Part shown: positions 1 to 8,138 of the stretch, piece after piece | Layout: every line of letters starts with the position of its first letter | Numbering within the stretch: the stretch's first letter is position 1 | Assembly (NCBI RefSeq): GCF_001021045.1 | Contig: NZ_CP011545.1 | Coordinates: 1,984,001-2,048,000, forward strand | From: Corynebacterium testudinoris | Lineage (GTDB): Bacteria; Actinomycetota; Actinomycetes; Mycobacteriales; Mycobacteriaceae | Length of the DNA: 64,000 nucleotides | Direction of reading: 5' to 3' | Notes under the pieces: generated by a model | Database searches by the model: none | Told to the model about the DNA's origin: nothing | The model's input: the letters and a program-made list of their open reading frames with translations, nothing else | Made by a program: the position numbers and the translations under genes

Positions 1-1539
1 CTCGCCGAAATTCTGGCCACCGAGGCCGGCGCCGACTACCTCCTGGTCAACCCCATGCACGCCGGAGAGCCCTTCCCCCCGGTGGAGGACTCCCCGTACC
101 TGCCGACGACGCGCCGTTTCATCAACCCCATTTACTTGCGCATCGAGGACGTCCCCGAGCTGGCCAACCTGGATGAAGACACCCGCGCCGACATCACCGA
201 GCTGGCCACCGAGTTGCGCGCCGACAACCGATCCGGGGAGATCATTGACCGCAACCCGGTCTTCCAAGCCAAGCTCGATGTCCTGCGGGAGATCCATCAC
301 CTGCCCCGCACGCCGGAGCGCACCGAGGAGTTCCTCGCCTACGTCGACCGCGAAGGCGGCGGCCTCATCGACTTCGCTACCTGGTGCGCCCAGCGAGAAT
401 ACGAGCTCATTCACAACAAGGCCGCACATTCGATCGCCCCGGCAGAAGACGAATTGGTCAGCTTCTACATGTGGTTGCAGTTCCTCTGCGATGAGCAGCT
501 CGCCGCCGCCCAGGCTCGGGCGAAGGCCGCCGGCATGAAGATTGGCATCATGGCTGATCTCGCGGTGGGTGTGCACCCGGGCGGGGCGGATGCCCACAAC
601 CTCGCCGAGTACCTCGCCCCGGACGCCTCCGTGGGAGCCCCGCCGGATGGCTACAACCAGCATGGTCAGGATTGGTCCCAGCCGCCCTGGGATCCGCGCA
701 AGCTCGCTGAAGCCGGCTACCAGCCGTGGCGTGACCTTCTGGCTACGGTGCTTCGCCATTCCGGCGGCATCCGCGTCGATCACATCCTTGGGCTGTTCCG
801 TCTCTATTGGATCCCGCGCATGCAGTCCCCCACGACGGGCACCTACGTGCGTTTTGATCACAAAGCCCTCGTCGGCATCCTCGCCCTGGAGGCTGAGCGC
901 GCCGGGGCCGTAGTCATCGGCGAGGACCTGGGCACGTTCGAGCCGTGGATTCAGGACGTCTTGGCCGCGAAGGGCATCATGGGCACCTCCGTGCTGTGGT
1001 TCGAAGGCTCCCCCACAGTTAAGGGCCCCCGCCTCCAGAGCGAGTACCGGCAGCTGGCGCTGAGCTCCGTGACCACGCACGATCTCCCGCCGACGGCCGG
1101 CTACCTCGCCGGCGAGCACATCACGCTGCGAGAGGAACTCGGACTTTTCACCCGGGACGCCGCCGACGAGGACTCCGATGACCTCGAGTGGCAGGCAGAA
1201 GTCCTCGATCGAGTCCGCGAGACCGGCTCATTCGACGGAACCGAGCTGGCCGAGGTGGAATTCGTTGGACTCAAGCGACACGAGCGTGGCGACGTCGCCG
1301 AACTCATCGCCGGCCTCCACCGCTTCATGGCGGGCACTCCCTCCGCCCTGACCTGCGTGTCATTGGTGGACATGGTCGGCGACGTCCGCGCGCAAAATCA
1401 GCCGGGAACAACCCGCGACCAGTACCCCAACTGGTGCATCCCCCTGTGCGATATCAACGGCACCCCCGTGCTCATTGAGGATCTGGCGGGCAACGCGATG
1501 TTCCAGGACATCGCCGCATCAGCCCACCGGGCACCCTAG
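1..1539 (+). CDS. malQ: 4-alpha-glucanotransferase (amylomaltase), C-terminal part
   Basis: The gene enters from the left edge of the window, so the N-terminus is missing; 512 residues remain and end at TAG 1537-1539. MalQ (GH77) transfers 1,4-alpha-glucan segments between maltodextrins in the cytoplasm. The GH77 catalytic triad is visible: nucleophile Asp260 in IRVDHILG, acid/base Glu308 in VIGEDLGT and Asp361 in TTHDLPPT (numbering of this fragment). The spacings of 48 and 52 residues match those I recall for E. coli MalQ. The stop overlaps by 4 bp the stop of a convergent small gene. Maltodextrin metabolism links it loosely to treS-mak further right. Identification is secure. Confidence 0.96.
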   Translation, partial: LAEILATEAGADYLLVNPMHAGEPFPPVEDSPYLPTTRRFINPIYLRIEDVPELANLDEDTRADITELATELRADNRSGEIIDRNPVFQAKLDVLREIHHLPRTPERTEEFLAYVDREGGGLIDFATWCAQREYELIHNKAAHSIAPAEDELVSFYMWLQFLCDEQLAAAQARAKAAGMKIGIMADLAVGVHPGGADAHNLAEYLAPDASVGAPPDGYNQHGQDWSQPPWDPRKLAEAGYQPWRDLLATVLRHSGGIRVDHILGLFRLYWIPRMQSPTTGTYVRFDHKALVGILALEAERAGAVVIGEDLGTFEPWIQDVLAAKGIMGTSVLWFEGSPTVKGPRLQSEYRQLALSSVTTHDLPPTAGYLAGEHITLREELGLFTRDAADEDSDDLEWQAEVLDRVRETGSFDGTELAEVEFVGLKRHERGDVAELIAGLHRFMAGTPSALTCVSLVDMVGDVRAQNQPGTTRDQYPNWCIPLCDINGTPVLIEDLAGNAMFQDIAASAHRAP

Positions 1540-1676
1540 ATCAGGGTAATCAGCCAGGCCACCAGCACGATCGCCAGCAGGATCCACAGCGACTGAGTAA
1601 CCCGCGACTGCGGGTACTTGCGCTTGGCTTTGGGCAGCTTCTGGTCCTGCTTGCGGAGTTCCTCGGGATTGGCCAT
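1536..1676 (-). CDS. 46-aa single-pass membrane protein
   Basis: This is a very short gene of 46 residues. The N-terminal half is hydrophilic and basic (KAKRKYPQSR). The C-terminal half is one hydrophobic helix (SLWILLAIVLVAWLITLI) ending the protein, so it looks tail-anchored. No family is recognised. Support for a real gene is a -10 hexamer TAGACT ending 8 nt before the ATG and the fit between its neighbours: its stop overlaps the malQ stop, and its -10 reuses the TAG stop of the upstream 63-aa gene. The product is predicted to be translated from a leaderless mRNA. Function unknown. Confidence 0.6.
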   Translation of the reverse strand: MANPEELRKQDQKLPKAKRKYPQSRVTQSLWILLAIVLVAWLITLI

Positions 1677-1684
1677 GGTTGGTC

Positions 1685-1690
1685 AGTCTA
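1685..1690 (-). promoter_or_regulatory. -10 element TAGACT, leaderless start of 46-aa gene
   Basis: TAGACT on the minus strand ends 8 nt before ATG 1676. Its first three bases are the TAG stop codon of the upstream 63-aa gene. No ribosome binding site is seen. Confidence 0.5.
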
Positions 1691-1879
1691 CTCGCCGCGA
1701 CGCCGAAGGGAATTGAGCGCCCGCGTTCCCCATGCGGCGCCCTGATCGACCACGCGCAGCAGCAACATGGCGCCCGCGATGGCGAGCGGCACGACGACGA
1801 CCATGACCAGTGGAATCTGCAACCACAGGGGTGCGGAAACCACTACTTCGGCGCTGCGGTCGAGGACGTCGTCAAGCAT
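1688..1879 (-). CDS. 63-aa small membrane protein
   Basis: The protein has 63 residues with one long hydrophobic segment (about residues 16-42) followed by a basic tail ending LNSLRRRGE, which predicts a cytoplasmic C-terminus. No family is recognised. It sits 9 bp downstream of the M3 peptidase on the same strand. A -10 hexamer TAGATT ends 6 nt before its ATG and starts with the peptidase stop codon, so it probably has its own leaderless promoter as well as read-through from the peptidase. Function unknown; a membrane-anchoring or regulatory microprotein would fit. Confidence 0.65.
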   Translation of the reverse strand: MLDDVLDRSAEVVVSAPLWLQIPLVMVVVVPLAIAGAMLLLRVVDQGAAWGTRALNSLRRRGE

Positions 1880-1885
1880 GGGACT

Positions 1886-1891
1886 AATCTA
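1886..1891 (-). promoter_or_regulatory. -10 element TAGATT, leaderless start of 63-aa gene
   Basis: TAGATT on the minus strand ends 6 nt before ATG 1879. Its TAG is the stop codon of the M3 peptidase gene. Confidence 0.5.
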
Positions 1892-3895
1892 GCGCACGTC
1901 AGAACCGGCGAGCCCGCGGCGGCGCAGCAGTGGCGCGACATCCTTATCGCGGCCACGAAGTTGCCGGAAAGCATCGCCGTAGTCGAGGGTCGCGCCGCGG
2001 GAGAGGATGAGGTCGCGGAACGCCTCACCGGCGGCGCGGACATCCGGCTGGGCACTGAACCAGTCGAAGCCGTCCGCGTCGAGCGCCTCGGCCCACAGGT
2101 AGGAGTAGTAGCCGGCGGAGTAGCCACCGCCGAAAATGTGGTTGAAATACGTCGAGCGGTAACGCGGCGCCAGCTCATCAACGACGAGGCCTGCGTCCTC
2201 GAGGGCGCGCTGTTCGAAGTCGCTTATCGAGTCCGCGGTGTCCCCCATCGTCGCTGCCTCTGACGGCGTCAGGGAATGCCATGCCAAGTCGATGATGGCG
2301 GCCGCGAGGTACTCGGAGGTGGCAAAACCTTGTCCGAATTGGCGAGCAGCAATGACGGCCTCGACGAGTTCGTCGGGGATGACCTCGCCCGTGTCGACGT
2401 GGTGGGCGTAGTGTCGCAGGACCTCCGGGTCGAAGCCCCAGTTTTCGTTGATCTGGGAGGGGAACTCAACCCAGTCGCGGGGGACATTGGTGCCGGACAG
2501 CGTGGGGTAACGGACCTTCGAGAGCAGGCCGTGAAGGGCGTGGCCAAACTCGTGGAATAGGGTCGTGACCTGGTCGATCGTGAGCAGCGGCTCCGAGCCA
2601 TCGGTCGGGTGAGTGATGCTCATGACGTTGACCACGACGGGCTTGGTACCCAGCAGTTCGGATTGGTCAACAAACGAGCTCATCCACGCCCCGCCCCGCT
2701 TGGAGGGACGCGAGCGGTAGTCGGTGAGCAACAGGCCAATGCCCTCGCCTCCGTCGTTGACCTCCCACACGTCGACGCCGTCGGCATATCCCTGCAGGTC
2801 ATCACGCTTGACCACGGTGATGCCGTAGAGGCGCTCAGCAGCGAAGAACACACCCTTTTCCAGCACCTGGCGCAGCGGGAAATAGCGCGACAGCTCCTCG
2901 TCGTCGAGGGAGAAGTCGCGCTCGCGGACCTTGGCCTGCCAGTAGGGCCAATCGGCCCCAGTGACGGGCTCGCCGGCCAGCTCAGAGGCGAGCTTTCGCT
3001 CTGCATCGGCGTTCGCGGCGGCAGCCGGAGCCAAGTCAAAGAGCAAGTCGCGGGCGGCCTGAGCGGTACCGGCGGTTTCCTCCGCGATGACGTAATCAGC
3101 ATGGGTGTCAAAGCCCAACAGGCGCGCCCGCTCCGCCCGCAGCTGGACCTGCTCGAGGAGGTTGGCGGCGTTGGAGGTGTCTCCGCGCTGCTGCGACGCC
3201 TCGTAGAGGGCGGCCCGTGAGGCCGGGTCAGTGAGCAGGGCCTGGTCAGCCTGCACGGTCGGCAGTTCGAGCGGCAGGAGGTAGCCGTCGCCATCGGCGT
3301 CTGCCTGCGCGGATTCGATGCGGGATTCGCTCAGGCCAGCCAGCTGTTCAGCGTTGGAGAAGCGAACGGCCAGGCGCTTGGTGTCCGCGAGGAGGGAGCG
3401 CCCGAACTCCTCCGAGAGCACACTCAAGCGCTGGTTGATCTCAGCCAGACGCTGCTTACCCGCCTCGTCAAGAGCCGCACCGCGGCGCGTGAAGCGACGC
3501 AACAGGAGCTCGTGCAAGCGCTGGGATTCCGCATCGTCGGGAACGACGACGTCGGCAAGCAGCTGGTACAGCGCGGCATTCTGATAAATCGCGTCGGAAT
3601 GCGCCGAAAGCTTAGGCACGATGTCGGCGGCCACGGCATCCATCTCATCGGTGGAATCGGTGCCCTGCAGGTTAAAGAACCACGCGGAGGCCCGCTCCAG
3701 CGTCCGGCCGGACTTCTCCAGCGCCTCAACAACATTCTCCCAGGTGGGATCCGCGGCGACGATCGCGGCGATCTCCTCGCGCTGCTCGGCCAATCCCACC
3801 TCGAAGGCCTCAACGGCATGCTCGAGAGTGATATCGGCGAACGCGGGCAGCTCGTAGGGCAGGTCTGAGGTCTGGAGCAGAGGATTCACAGTCAT
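1889..3895 (-). CDS. M3 family zinc oligopeptidase (Dcp/oligopeptidase A-like)
   Basis: This 668-residue cytoplasmic metallopeptidase of family M3 cleaves short peptides during protein turnover. The zinc site is intact: HEFGH with His448, Glu449 and His452, and the third ligand Glu477 in VEFPSQ. The length fits the Dcp/PrlC family. An open frame continues 60 codons further upstream, but that part is low in sense and runs through the divergent esterase start. The chosen ATG (MTVNPLLQ) has a -10 TACCAT ending 8 nt before it, so the mRNA should be leaderless. The divergent carboxylesterase starts 43 bp away. Dcp and oligopeptidase A subtypes are not separated here. Confidence 0.93.
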   Translation of the reverse strand: MTVNPLLQTSDLPYELPAFADITLEHAVEAFEVGLAEQREEIAAIVAADPTWENVVEALEKSGRTLERASAWFFNLQGTDSTDEMDAVAADIVPKLSAHSDAIYQNAALYQLLADVVVPDDAESQRLHELLLRRFTRRGAALDEAGKQRLAEINQRLSVLSEEFGRSLLADTKRLAVRFSNAEQLAGLSESRIESAQADADGDGYLLPLELPTVQADQALLTDPASRAALYEASQQRGDTSNAANLLEQVQLRAERARLLGFDTHADYVIAEETAGTAQAARDLLFDLAPAAAANADAERKLASELAGEPVTGADWPYWQAKVRERDFSLDDEELSRYFPLRQVLEKGVFFAAERLYGITVVKRDDLQGYADGVDVWEVNDGGEGIGLLLTDYRSRPSKRGGAWMSSFVDQSELLGTKPVVVNVMSITHPTDGSEPLLTIDQVTTLFHEFGHALHGLLSKVRYPTLSGTNVPRDWVEFPSQINENWGFDPEVLRHYAHHVDTGEVIPDELVEAVIAARQFGQGFATSEYLAAAIIDLAWHSLTPSEAATMGDTADSISDFEQRALEDAGLVVDELAPRYRSTYFNHIFGGGYSAGYYSYLWAEALDADGFDWFSAQPDVRAAGEAFRDLILSRGATLDYGDAFRQLRGRDKDVAPLLRRRGLAGSDVR

Positions 3896-3903
3896 GAGGC
3901 CCG

Positions 3904-3909
3904 ATGGTA
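3904..3909 (-). promoter_or_regulatory. -10 element TACCAT of the M3 peptidase gene
   Basis: TACCAT on the minus strand ends 8 nt before ATG 3895. It lies only 15 bp from the -10 of the divergent esterase gene, so the -35 regions of the two promoters must overlap. Confidence 0.55.
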
Positions 3910-3924
3910 GCGATCCGCGGTTGG

Positions 3925-3930
3925 TAGCGT
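3925..3930 (+). promoter_or_regulatory. -10 element TAGCGT, leaderless carboxylesterase
   Basis: TAGCGT ends 7 nt before ATG 3938, so the transcript probably starts at or next to the ATG. No Shine-Dalgarno sequence is present in the 7 nt. Confidence 0.6.
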
Positions 3931-3937
3931 TGTCCCC

Positions 3938-5200
3938 ATGTCCACCACCGTGCGCGTTAGCTGCCCCGCCGGCACCATCGTCGGGGTGTCCGACGGCGAC
4001 GTCACCCGCTTCCATTCCATCCCCTATTCGGACATTCCCGGCGACTTCGCCAACGCCACGCGCCTGGCACCCCAAGAGCTTATCGACGCCACCACCTACC
4101 GCCCCGAGACCATCGCCCTCAGCGTTGTCACGCCGTCAACGGCTCGCCCCCTCGCCGACCTTCCGGTCGTCGTCTACATCCACGGCGGTCGCTTCGAGTA
4201 CGGCACGCACGGCGATCGCCGTGCCGACGGCACCCCAAATGCCCACTCCGGGGTGGTCACCGTGCACATTGGCTACCGGGTGAAACTCGCTGGTTTCGCG
4301 CGTTTTCATGACGACGAGCCCGATCGCTACCGTGGCATTGATGATTGCCAGCTCGGCCTGGAATGGGTTCAACGCAACATTGAATCCTTCGGCGGCGACC
4401 CGACGAATGTCACCCTCGTCGGCCAATCAGCCGGCGCAACGACGGCTCTGTGGCTGGCCCGGCGAGATCACTTCCGCGGAGGATTCCGCCGCGTCATGGC
4501 GATGTCGCCGTGCTTTCCCCGCGCCTCTTTCTCCGAGCGCAAAACCTCACTGCGCATCGCGCTGGGGAAGCCGATTACCCGCGATGCCCTATCCCGGGTC
4601 TCCCCGAAAGCCCTGGACCGCGGTTATAAACGCTTCCGGACTTTTCACGGCATGGACATGGCGCTGGGCCCCTCGCCTCTCGATGGCCACGAGCTTGCCA
4701 GGATCCCCCTGTGGGTCACCTCCACCCGCGACGAGTTCTATCACATGCCCGCAGGCCAGAAAGCTGATTCCTTGCGCTGGCGCGAGGGGATCGCCCGGCG
4801 GATGAGTCGCCGGATGGGCATGACCGGTTCCTTCGACACCTGGTTAGAGCAGGCCCGCGCGATCGACCCCCGGCGAATCGTCGGCCGCCTCATTGGCGAT
4901 GCCTCCAACCGCCGCTGGGTCTCCCAAGCCGCCGAGGAAACCCCCGGGCAGGTGTGGATGACCGAGTTCGTCCGCACCCACGGCCCCGCCATCCACTGTT
5001 CCGAGATTCCGGTTGCATTCGGGCTGGAACCCGGCCCCCTGCACGACCTCCTCCTGGCGTTTGCCCGCGGCGAAGAACTGCCGTGGCCAGCATTTTCTCC
5101 CGACACCGGCCGGCAGGCGCTCCGCTTCAATCTGGAAACCGGCCACGACGAGGTCATCAGCGACCCCCTCCGCATGGTGCGGGAGGCATTCGGCGCTTAG
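3938..5200 (+). CDS. type-B carboxylesterase family alpha/beta hydrolase
   Basis: The 420-residue alpha/beta hydrolase has an oxyanion-hole HGG at residues 82-84 and a nucleophile elbow GQSAG with Ser164, the pattern of type-B carboxylesterases (pnbA/cholinesterase-like). It lacks a signal peptide and is shorter than the usual 480-550 residues. The C-terminal part after residue 190 is diverged, so the natural ester is unknown. It is transcribed divergently from the M3 peptidase from a leaderless promoter and is convergent with idi, whose stop codon it overlaps by 4 bp. One copy of GCTTATCGACG lies inside at 4078. Confidence 0.85.
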   Translation: MSTTVRVSCPAGTIVGVSDGDVTRFHSIPYSDIPGDFANATRLAPQELIDATTYRPETIALSVVTPSTARPLADLPVVVYIHGGRFEYGTHGDRRADGTPNAHSGVVTVHIGYRVKLAGFARFHDDEPDRYRGIDDCQLGLEWVQRNIESFGGDPTNVTLVGQSAGATTALWLARRDHFRGGFRRVMAMSPCFPRASFSERKTSLRIALGKPITRDALSRVSPKALDRGYKRFRTFHGMDMALGPSPLDGHELARIPLWVTSTRDEFYHMPAGQKADSLRWREGIARRMSRRMGMTGSFDTWLEQARAIDPRRIVGRLIGDASNRRWVSQAAEETPGQVWMTEFVRTHGPAIHCSEIPVAFGLEPGPLHDLLLAFARGEELPWPAFSPDTGRQALRFNLETGHDEVISDPLRMVREAFGA

Positions 5201-5748
5201 GTCAGTGCCTGACGCAGGCGCCGATCACTCAGTTCTTCCGCCAACCACGGACTAAAGGCGAATGGGGCAATGTCTACTGCTTGGATCACCGCAGCCGGAT
5301 CGACCCATTCAAGAGAATCAACCTCGTCCGGCGACGGGGCCGGTTCCTCCCCCTCCACCAGCGTGGCCACGAACACTGGACAAATCTCCCACTCGACGAT
5401 CCCGCTGGAATCGACGGCCCGGTAGCTAAAGTCCGGCAGTACCTCGGTGATCTTTTCGATCGCCCCCTCGCGCAGCCCCAGCTCCTCGATGCTGCGCCGG
5501 GCTACCGCGTCGGCCGCTGACTCTCCAGGACCAGGGTGGCCGCAGAAACTATTAGTCCAGATACCCGGCCACGTCCGTTTGCTCAAAGCCCGCCGCGTCA
5601 TTAATAGCTTCCCCTCGTGGTTGAGGAGGAAGCAGGAAAACGCGAAGTGCAGCGGGGTGTCGTCCGTGTGCACAGTCGCTTTGGGCGCAGTCCCCGCCGG
5701 ATTCCCGGAGGAATCGGCGAGAACTACCAGTTCAACGGCGTCAGTCAT
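5197..5748 (-). CDS. idi: isopentenyl-diphosphate delta-isomerase, type I
   Basis: This 183-residue Nudix-fold enzyme interconverts isopentenyl and dimethylallyl diphosphate in the cytoplasm, supplying precursors for menaquinone, decaprenyl phosphate and carotenoids. The active-site Cys69 lies in TNSFCGHPGPGE; the catalytic Glu pair is 119/121 in VEWEICPVF; the Nudix-like helix (ARRSIEELG) follows Cys69. Length matches the family. It follows the PPE-like gene by 15 bp but also has its own -10 TACAGT ending 7 nt before the ATG, so it is probably transcribed independently as a leaderless mRNA. Confidence 0.96.
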   Translation of the reverse strand: MTDAVELVVLADSSGNPAGTAPKATVHTDDTPLHFAFSCFLLNHEGKLLMTRRALSKRTWPGIWTNSFCGHPGPGESAADAVARRSIEELGLREGAIEKITEVLPDFSYRAVDSSGIVEWEICPVFVATLVEGEEPAPSPDEVDSLEWVDPAAVIQAVDIAPFAFSPWLAEELSDRRLRQALT

Positions 5749-5755
5749 GCCACCA

Positions 5756-5761
5756 ACTGTA
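5756..5761 (-). promoter_or_regulatory. -10 element TACAGT, leaderless idi
   Basis: TACAGT on the minus strand ends 7 nt before the idi ATG at 5748. It lies in the 15-bp gap after the PPE-like gene. Confidence 0.55.
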
Positions 5762-5763
5762 GG

Positions 5764-7431
5764 TTATCCCCGCACCCATGCTCCGATGACGCCCGGAACC
5801 ACCGGTGCGCGCTCCCCGAGCAACGCCGCCAGGTTCTCATCTTCTTCGACCGCCGATGTCACGGTCCGGACCTTGCCGCTGGCCTTGCCCTGCTGGGCTC
5901 CTCCGGCCATCGGGGCACCCATCATCGGCATCATGCCGCGCCCGGTGCCAGTCCCTGGAGTGCGTGTGGACGCCCCCGTCCCCACCGCACCCGCAGGCGT
6001 CGCCGTGGGTGCCAAGCCAGTGCCCGGCACGGCGGACAGAACACCGCCACTTCCGGCGCCACCAATGATCGGCCCCGAGCCACCCCGACCACCGCTGGCG
6101 CCGGCAGTACCTGCCCGACCCATGCCGTAGGCGCCCATCGCGCCACCCATCCCCTGCTCGCCCATCATGGGGCGAAGTGGCGGCATGCTTGCCGACGCCG
6201 CCATTGTCCCCATTGTGCCCAACGAGGGCCGTTGCCCACCCATGGGAAGCGGGGCGGCAGGGATTCCGCTAGCGCCAAAGGCCGGTGCTGCCGGTGCACC
6301 GCCGCCCAGTCCGAGTCCACCCGGCATGGACATCGGCGGGGCCGGCAATGCCGAGGTGGCGGCGTTGGCGGCAGTGGTGGAAACACCCTCGGCCCCCACC
6401 CCGGACAGTGCATCCATTCCTTGCTCAACCGTGCCAAACGAGCCCTCTCCCATGGCCTGGGTCGCGGCGTGCAGCATCTGCGTCATGCCCTCCGGGCGCA
6501 CTCCCGTCGAGTTGTGCTTGGAACCCTTGCCCTCAATGTCTTCCATGCCCAGCGCGATCTCTCCGCCGCCATCCCCGGAGCCATCCATCACCATGAGGTT
6601 GCGAATTGGCGGAATGCCCGTGGTCACGAACGGGCTAAATGTCGCTGGGAACGTCTGGAGGAAAGCCTGCTCAGCAGCCATTCGCTGGACCGGGTCCGAG
6701 ATGGGGTAGATCTTCATCTTCGCCACATTCACGCGGTGCGCCCCCTGCGACTTGATCGCCGCCAACCGCTCCACCGAGGTCTGCATGATCGAAGCATTCT
6801 GGGCGAAGGTCTCCCCGGCCATTGCGACACCTTCGATCTTCTCCACCGCCGCATCGATCACGTCGCCGCTGTTGCTATCCGCCACTTCCCGGGCCACCGA
6901 GTGAAGATCGTCCGCGATAACAGCAGCTTCGGCGGAGAGCTGATTCCATCGAGCAGCCGCATCAACTGCTTCCTTCAACTTGGTCGCCGTGAACTCCGTC
7001 GATAGGTGCTCTAACGACAGAGCCGGAGTGACAAACGGCGGCTGAAAGTCAAAATTCTCGAACTGCGGTCTCGGTCGCTCCGGGAAGACAACTCCTTCGG
7101 TTCCCACCGAACCGCCCTCATCGGCCAGGTCCATCCCGTGACCAACAAATGTGTTCTGGCCAGTGAGCGCTTGCGTGGTGGCAGCCATCGCGTTGCTGAG
7201 CCAGTTGACTTGTTCGGCATAGCTTCCCAGGATTTTTGCAGCAGAACCCGCTCCGCCATTGATGACTCCTCCGTGGCCACCACCGAGTTGGTCCAGCCCG
7301 GAGACCCCGGAGAAGCTGCCATTGAGCGACGCCTGCGCCGCTTTGTCCGCCATTGATGCCGCGCGATCCGAGATTGCGGCAATCTTTTTGAATCCTAAAC
7401 GCAGTGATTCAGGAACGATGTGCATTTCCAT
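5764..7431 (-). CDS. PPE/WXG-like protein with Gly-Met-Pro-rich C-terminus
   Basis: The protein has 555 residues in three parts. The N-terminus (about 1-100) is helical, Ala/Ser/Gly-rich, and resembles the helical hairpins of type VII-exported proteins. The middle (about 105-335) is ordinary mixed sequence. The tail from about residue 340 is low complexity, rich in Gly, Ala, Pro and Met, with a short conserved-looking end (GERAPVVPGVIGAWVRG). No signal peptide, enzyme motif or toxin domain is visible. It overlaps by 23 bp the upstream DUF3558 lipoprotein gene, implying coupled translation. In actinobacteria DUF3558 lipoproteins often sit beside such proteins. A role at the cell envelope is inference only, and no ESX genes are in the window. 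Confidence 0.6.
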   Translation of the reverse strand: MEMHIVPESLRLGFKKIAAISDRAASMADKAAQASLNGSFSGVSGLDQLGGGHGGVINGGAGSAAKILGSYAEQVNWLSNAMAATTQALTGQNTFVGHGMDLADEGGSVGTEGVVFPERPRPQFENFDFQPPFVTPALSLEHLSTEFTATKLKEAVDAAARWNQLSAEAAVIADDLHSVAREVADSNSGDVIDAAVEKIEGVAMAGETFAQNASIMQTSVERLAAIKSQGAHRVNVAKMKIYPISDPVQRMAAEQAFLQTFPATFSPFVTTGIPPIRNLMVMDGSGDGGGEIALGMEDIEGKGSKHNSTGVRPEGMTQMLHAATQAMGEGSFGTVEQGMDALSGVGAEGVSTTAANAATSALPAPPMSMPGGLGLGGGAPAAPAFGASGIPAAPLPMGGQRPSLGTMGTMAASASMPPLRPMMGEQGMGGAMGAYGMGRAGTAGASGGRGGSGPIIGGAGSGGVLSAVPGTGLAPTATPAGAVGTGASTRTPGTGTGRGMMPMMGAPMAGGAQQGKASGKVRTVTSAVEEDENLAALLGERAPVVPGVIGAWVRG

Positions 7432-8020
7432 TGTTTTCCCCCAAGTGATGAATGATTCTTTCCAGGTGTTCGAGCGCTGTGCCGCAATTGGCCAGCTGAG
7501 TCGTGTCCGTGTTCAATTCCCCGTAATTCACCACGAACCTCCCCCGAGTGGTGTGGACGACGGCACTACAAGCCGTGCCGATATCAACTCCCATGTGGTG
7601 AAAATAGACCCCTTCCAGGGCTGATTGCACCGGAGGTTCAAGCAAATACCCCAGCTCGATGACCCGAGACTTTGGTACCCGATCCCCTGTCACGATGAAC
7701 AGACCATCTTTGCTGACAGAGTCAGCGTTGTAGGAACATTTCGCCGAGAGCTCCCGTTCATAAGAAGGCCCGTAAGTGACCTCCCCCAGGCCCGCCGCCG
7801 CGTACACCTCCTCGGGAATCTCCGTGCACGGGTCAATGACCGTGAAGTCTCCCTCGGGATCGAACTCCGCCAGTTCTAGCGCCAACGGCTGCGGTGCCGC
7901 TGAGGTGGTGGCCGGCCCGGAGGGGACGGCTGAGGTCGGGGACGAAGCATCGTCGATAAGCGGGGTGCAGGCGGTGAGTAGTAGTGCAGCAGCGAGGATG
8001 AAAAGGCGGCGGGCAGGCAT
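7409..8020 (-). CDS. DUF3558-like lipoprotein
   Basis: The 203-residue protein has a lipoprotein signal with lipobox LLTAC (Cys18) followed by a Ser/Thr/Pro linker, so it should be anchored on the outer face of the membrane. The mature domain has paired cysteines (in DPCTEI, SAKCSY, GTACSAV and LANCGTA) and an overall pattern like the DUF3558 family of mycolic-acid actinobacteria. Function is unknown. The 3' end overlaps the start of the PPE-like gene by 23 bp, which marks a two-gene unit. A purine-rich site (AAGGGGA) precedes the ATG by about 10 nt. One GCTTATCGACG copy lies at 7951-7961, coding PLIDDA. Confidence 0.75.
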   Translation of the reverse strand: MPARRLFILAAALLLTACTPLIDDASSPTSAVPSGPATTSAAPQPLALELAEFDPEGDFTVIDPCTEIPEEVYAAAGLGEVTYGPSYERELSAKCSYNADSVSKDGLFIVTGDRVPKSRVIELGYLLEPPVQSALEGVYFHHMGVDIGTACSAVVHTTRGRFVVNYGELNTDTTQLANCGTALEHLERIIHHLGENNGNAHRS

Positions 8021-8100
8021 GAGTGGGCTGTCCCCTTGTGGGCTCGGGACGGATCGCCGTTAACGCAGATCCGGAGCACGTGTGTGCTCGCCACATTTAG

Positions 8101-8131
8101 ACTCCGGAAATCACGACCCGGTTCCCGGAGT
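8101..8131 (-). terminator. possible weak hairpin after the 173-aa lipoprotein gene
   Basis: ACTCCGG at 8101-8107 pairs with CCGGAGT at 8125-8131 around a 17-nt loop. It lies between two co-directional lipoprotein genes. There is no T-run, so termination is uncertain. Confidence 0.25.
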
Positions 8132-8138
8132 GACGCAA

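Noticed and set aside
3896..4075. 60-codon N-terminal extension of the M3 peptidase
   Set aside because: Gly/Asp-rich sequence antisense to the esterase gene; a promoter element lies inside it.
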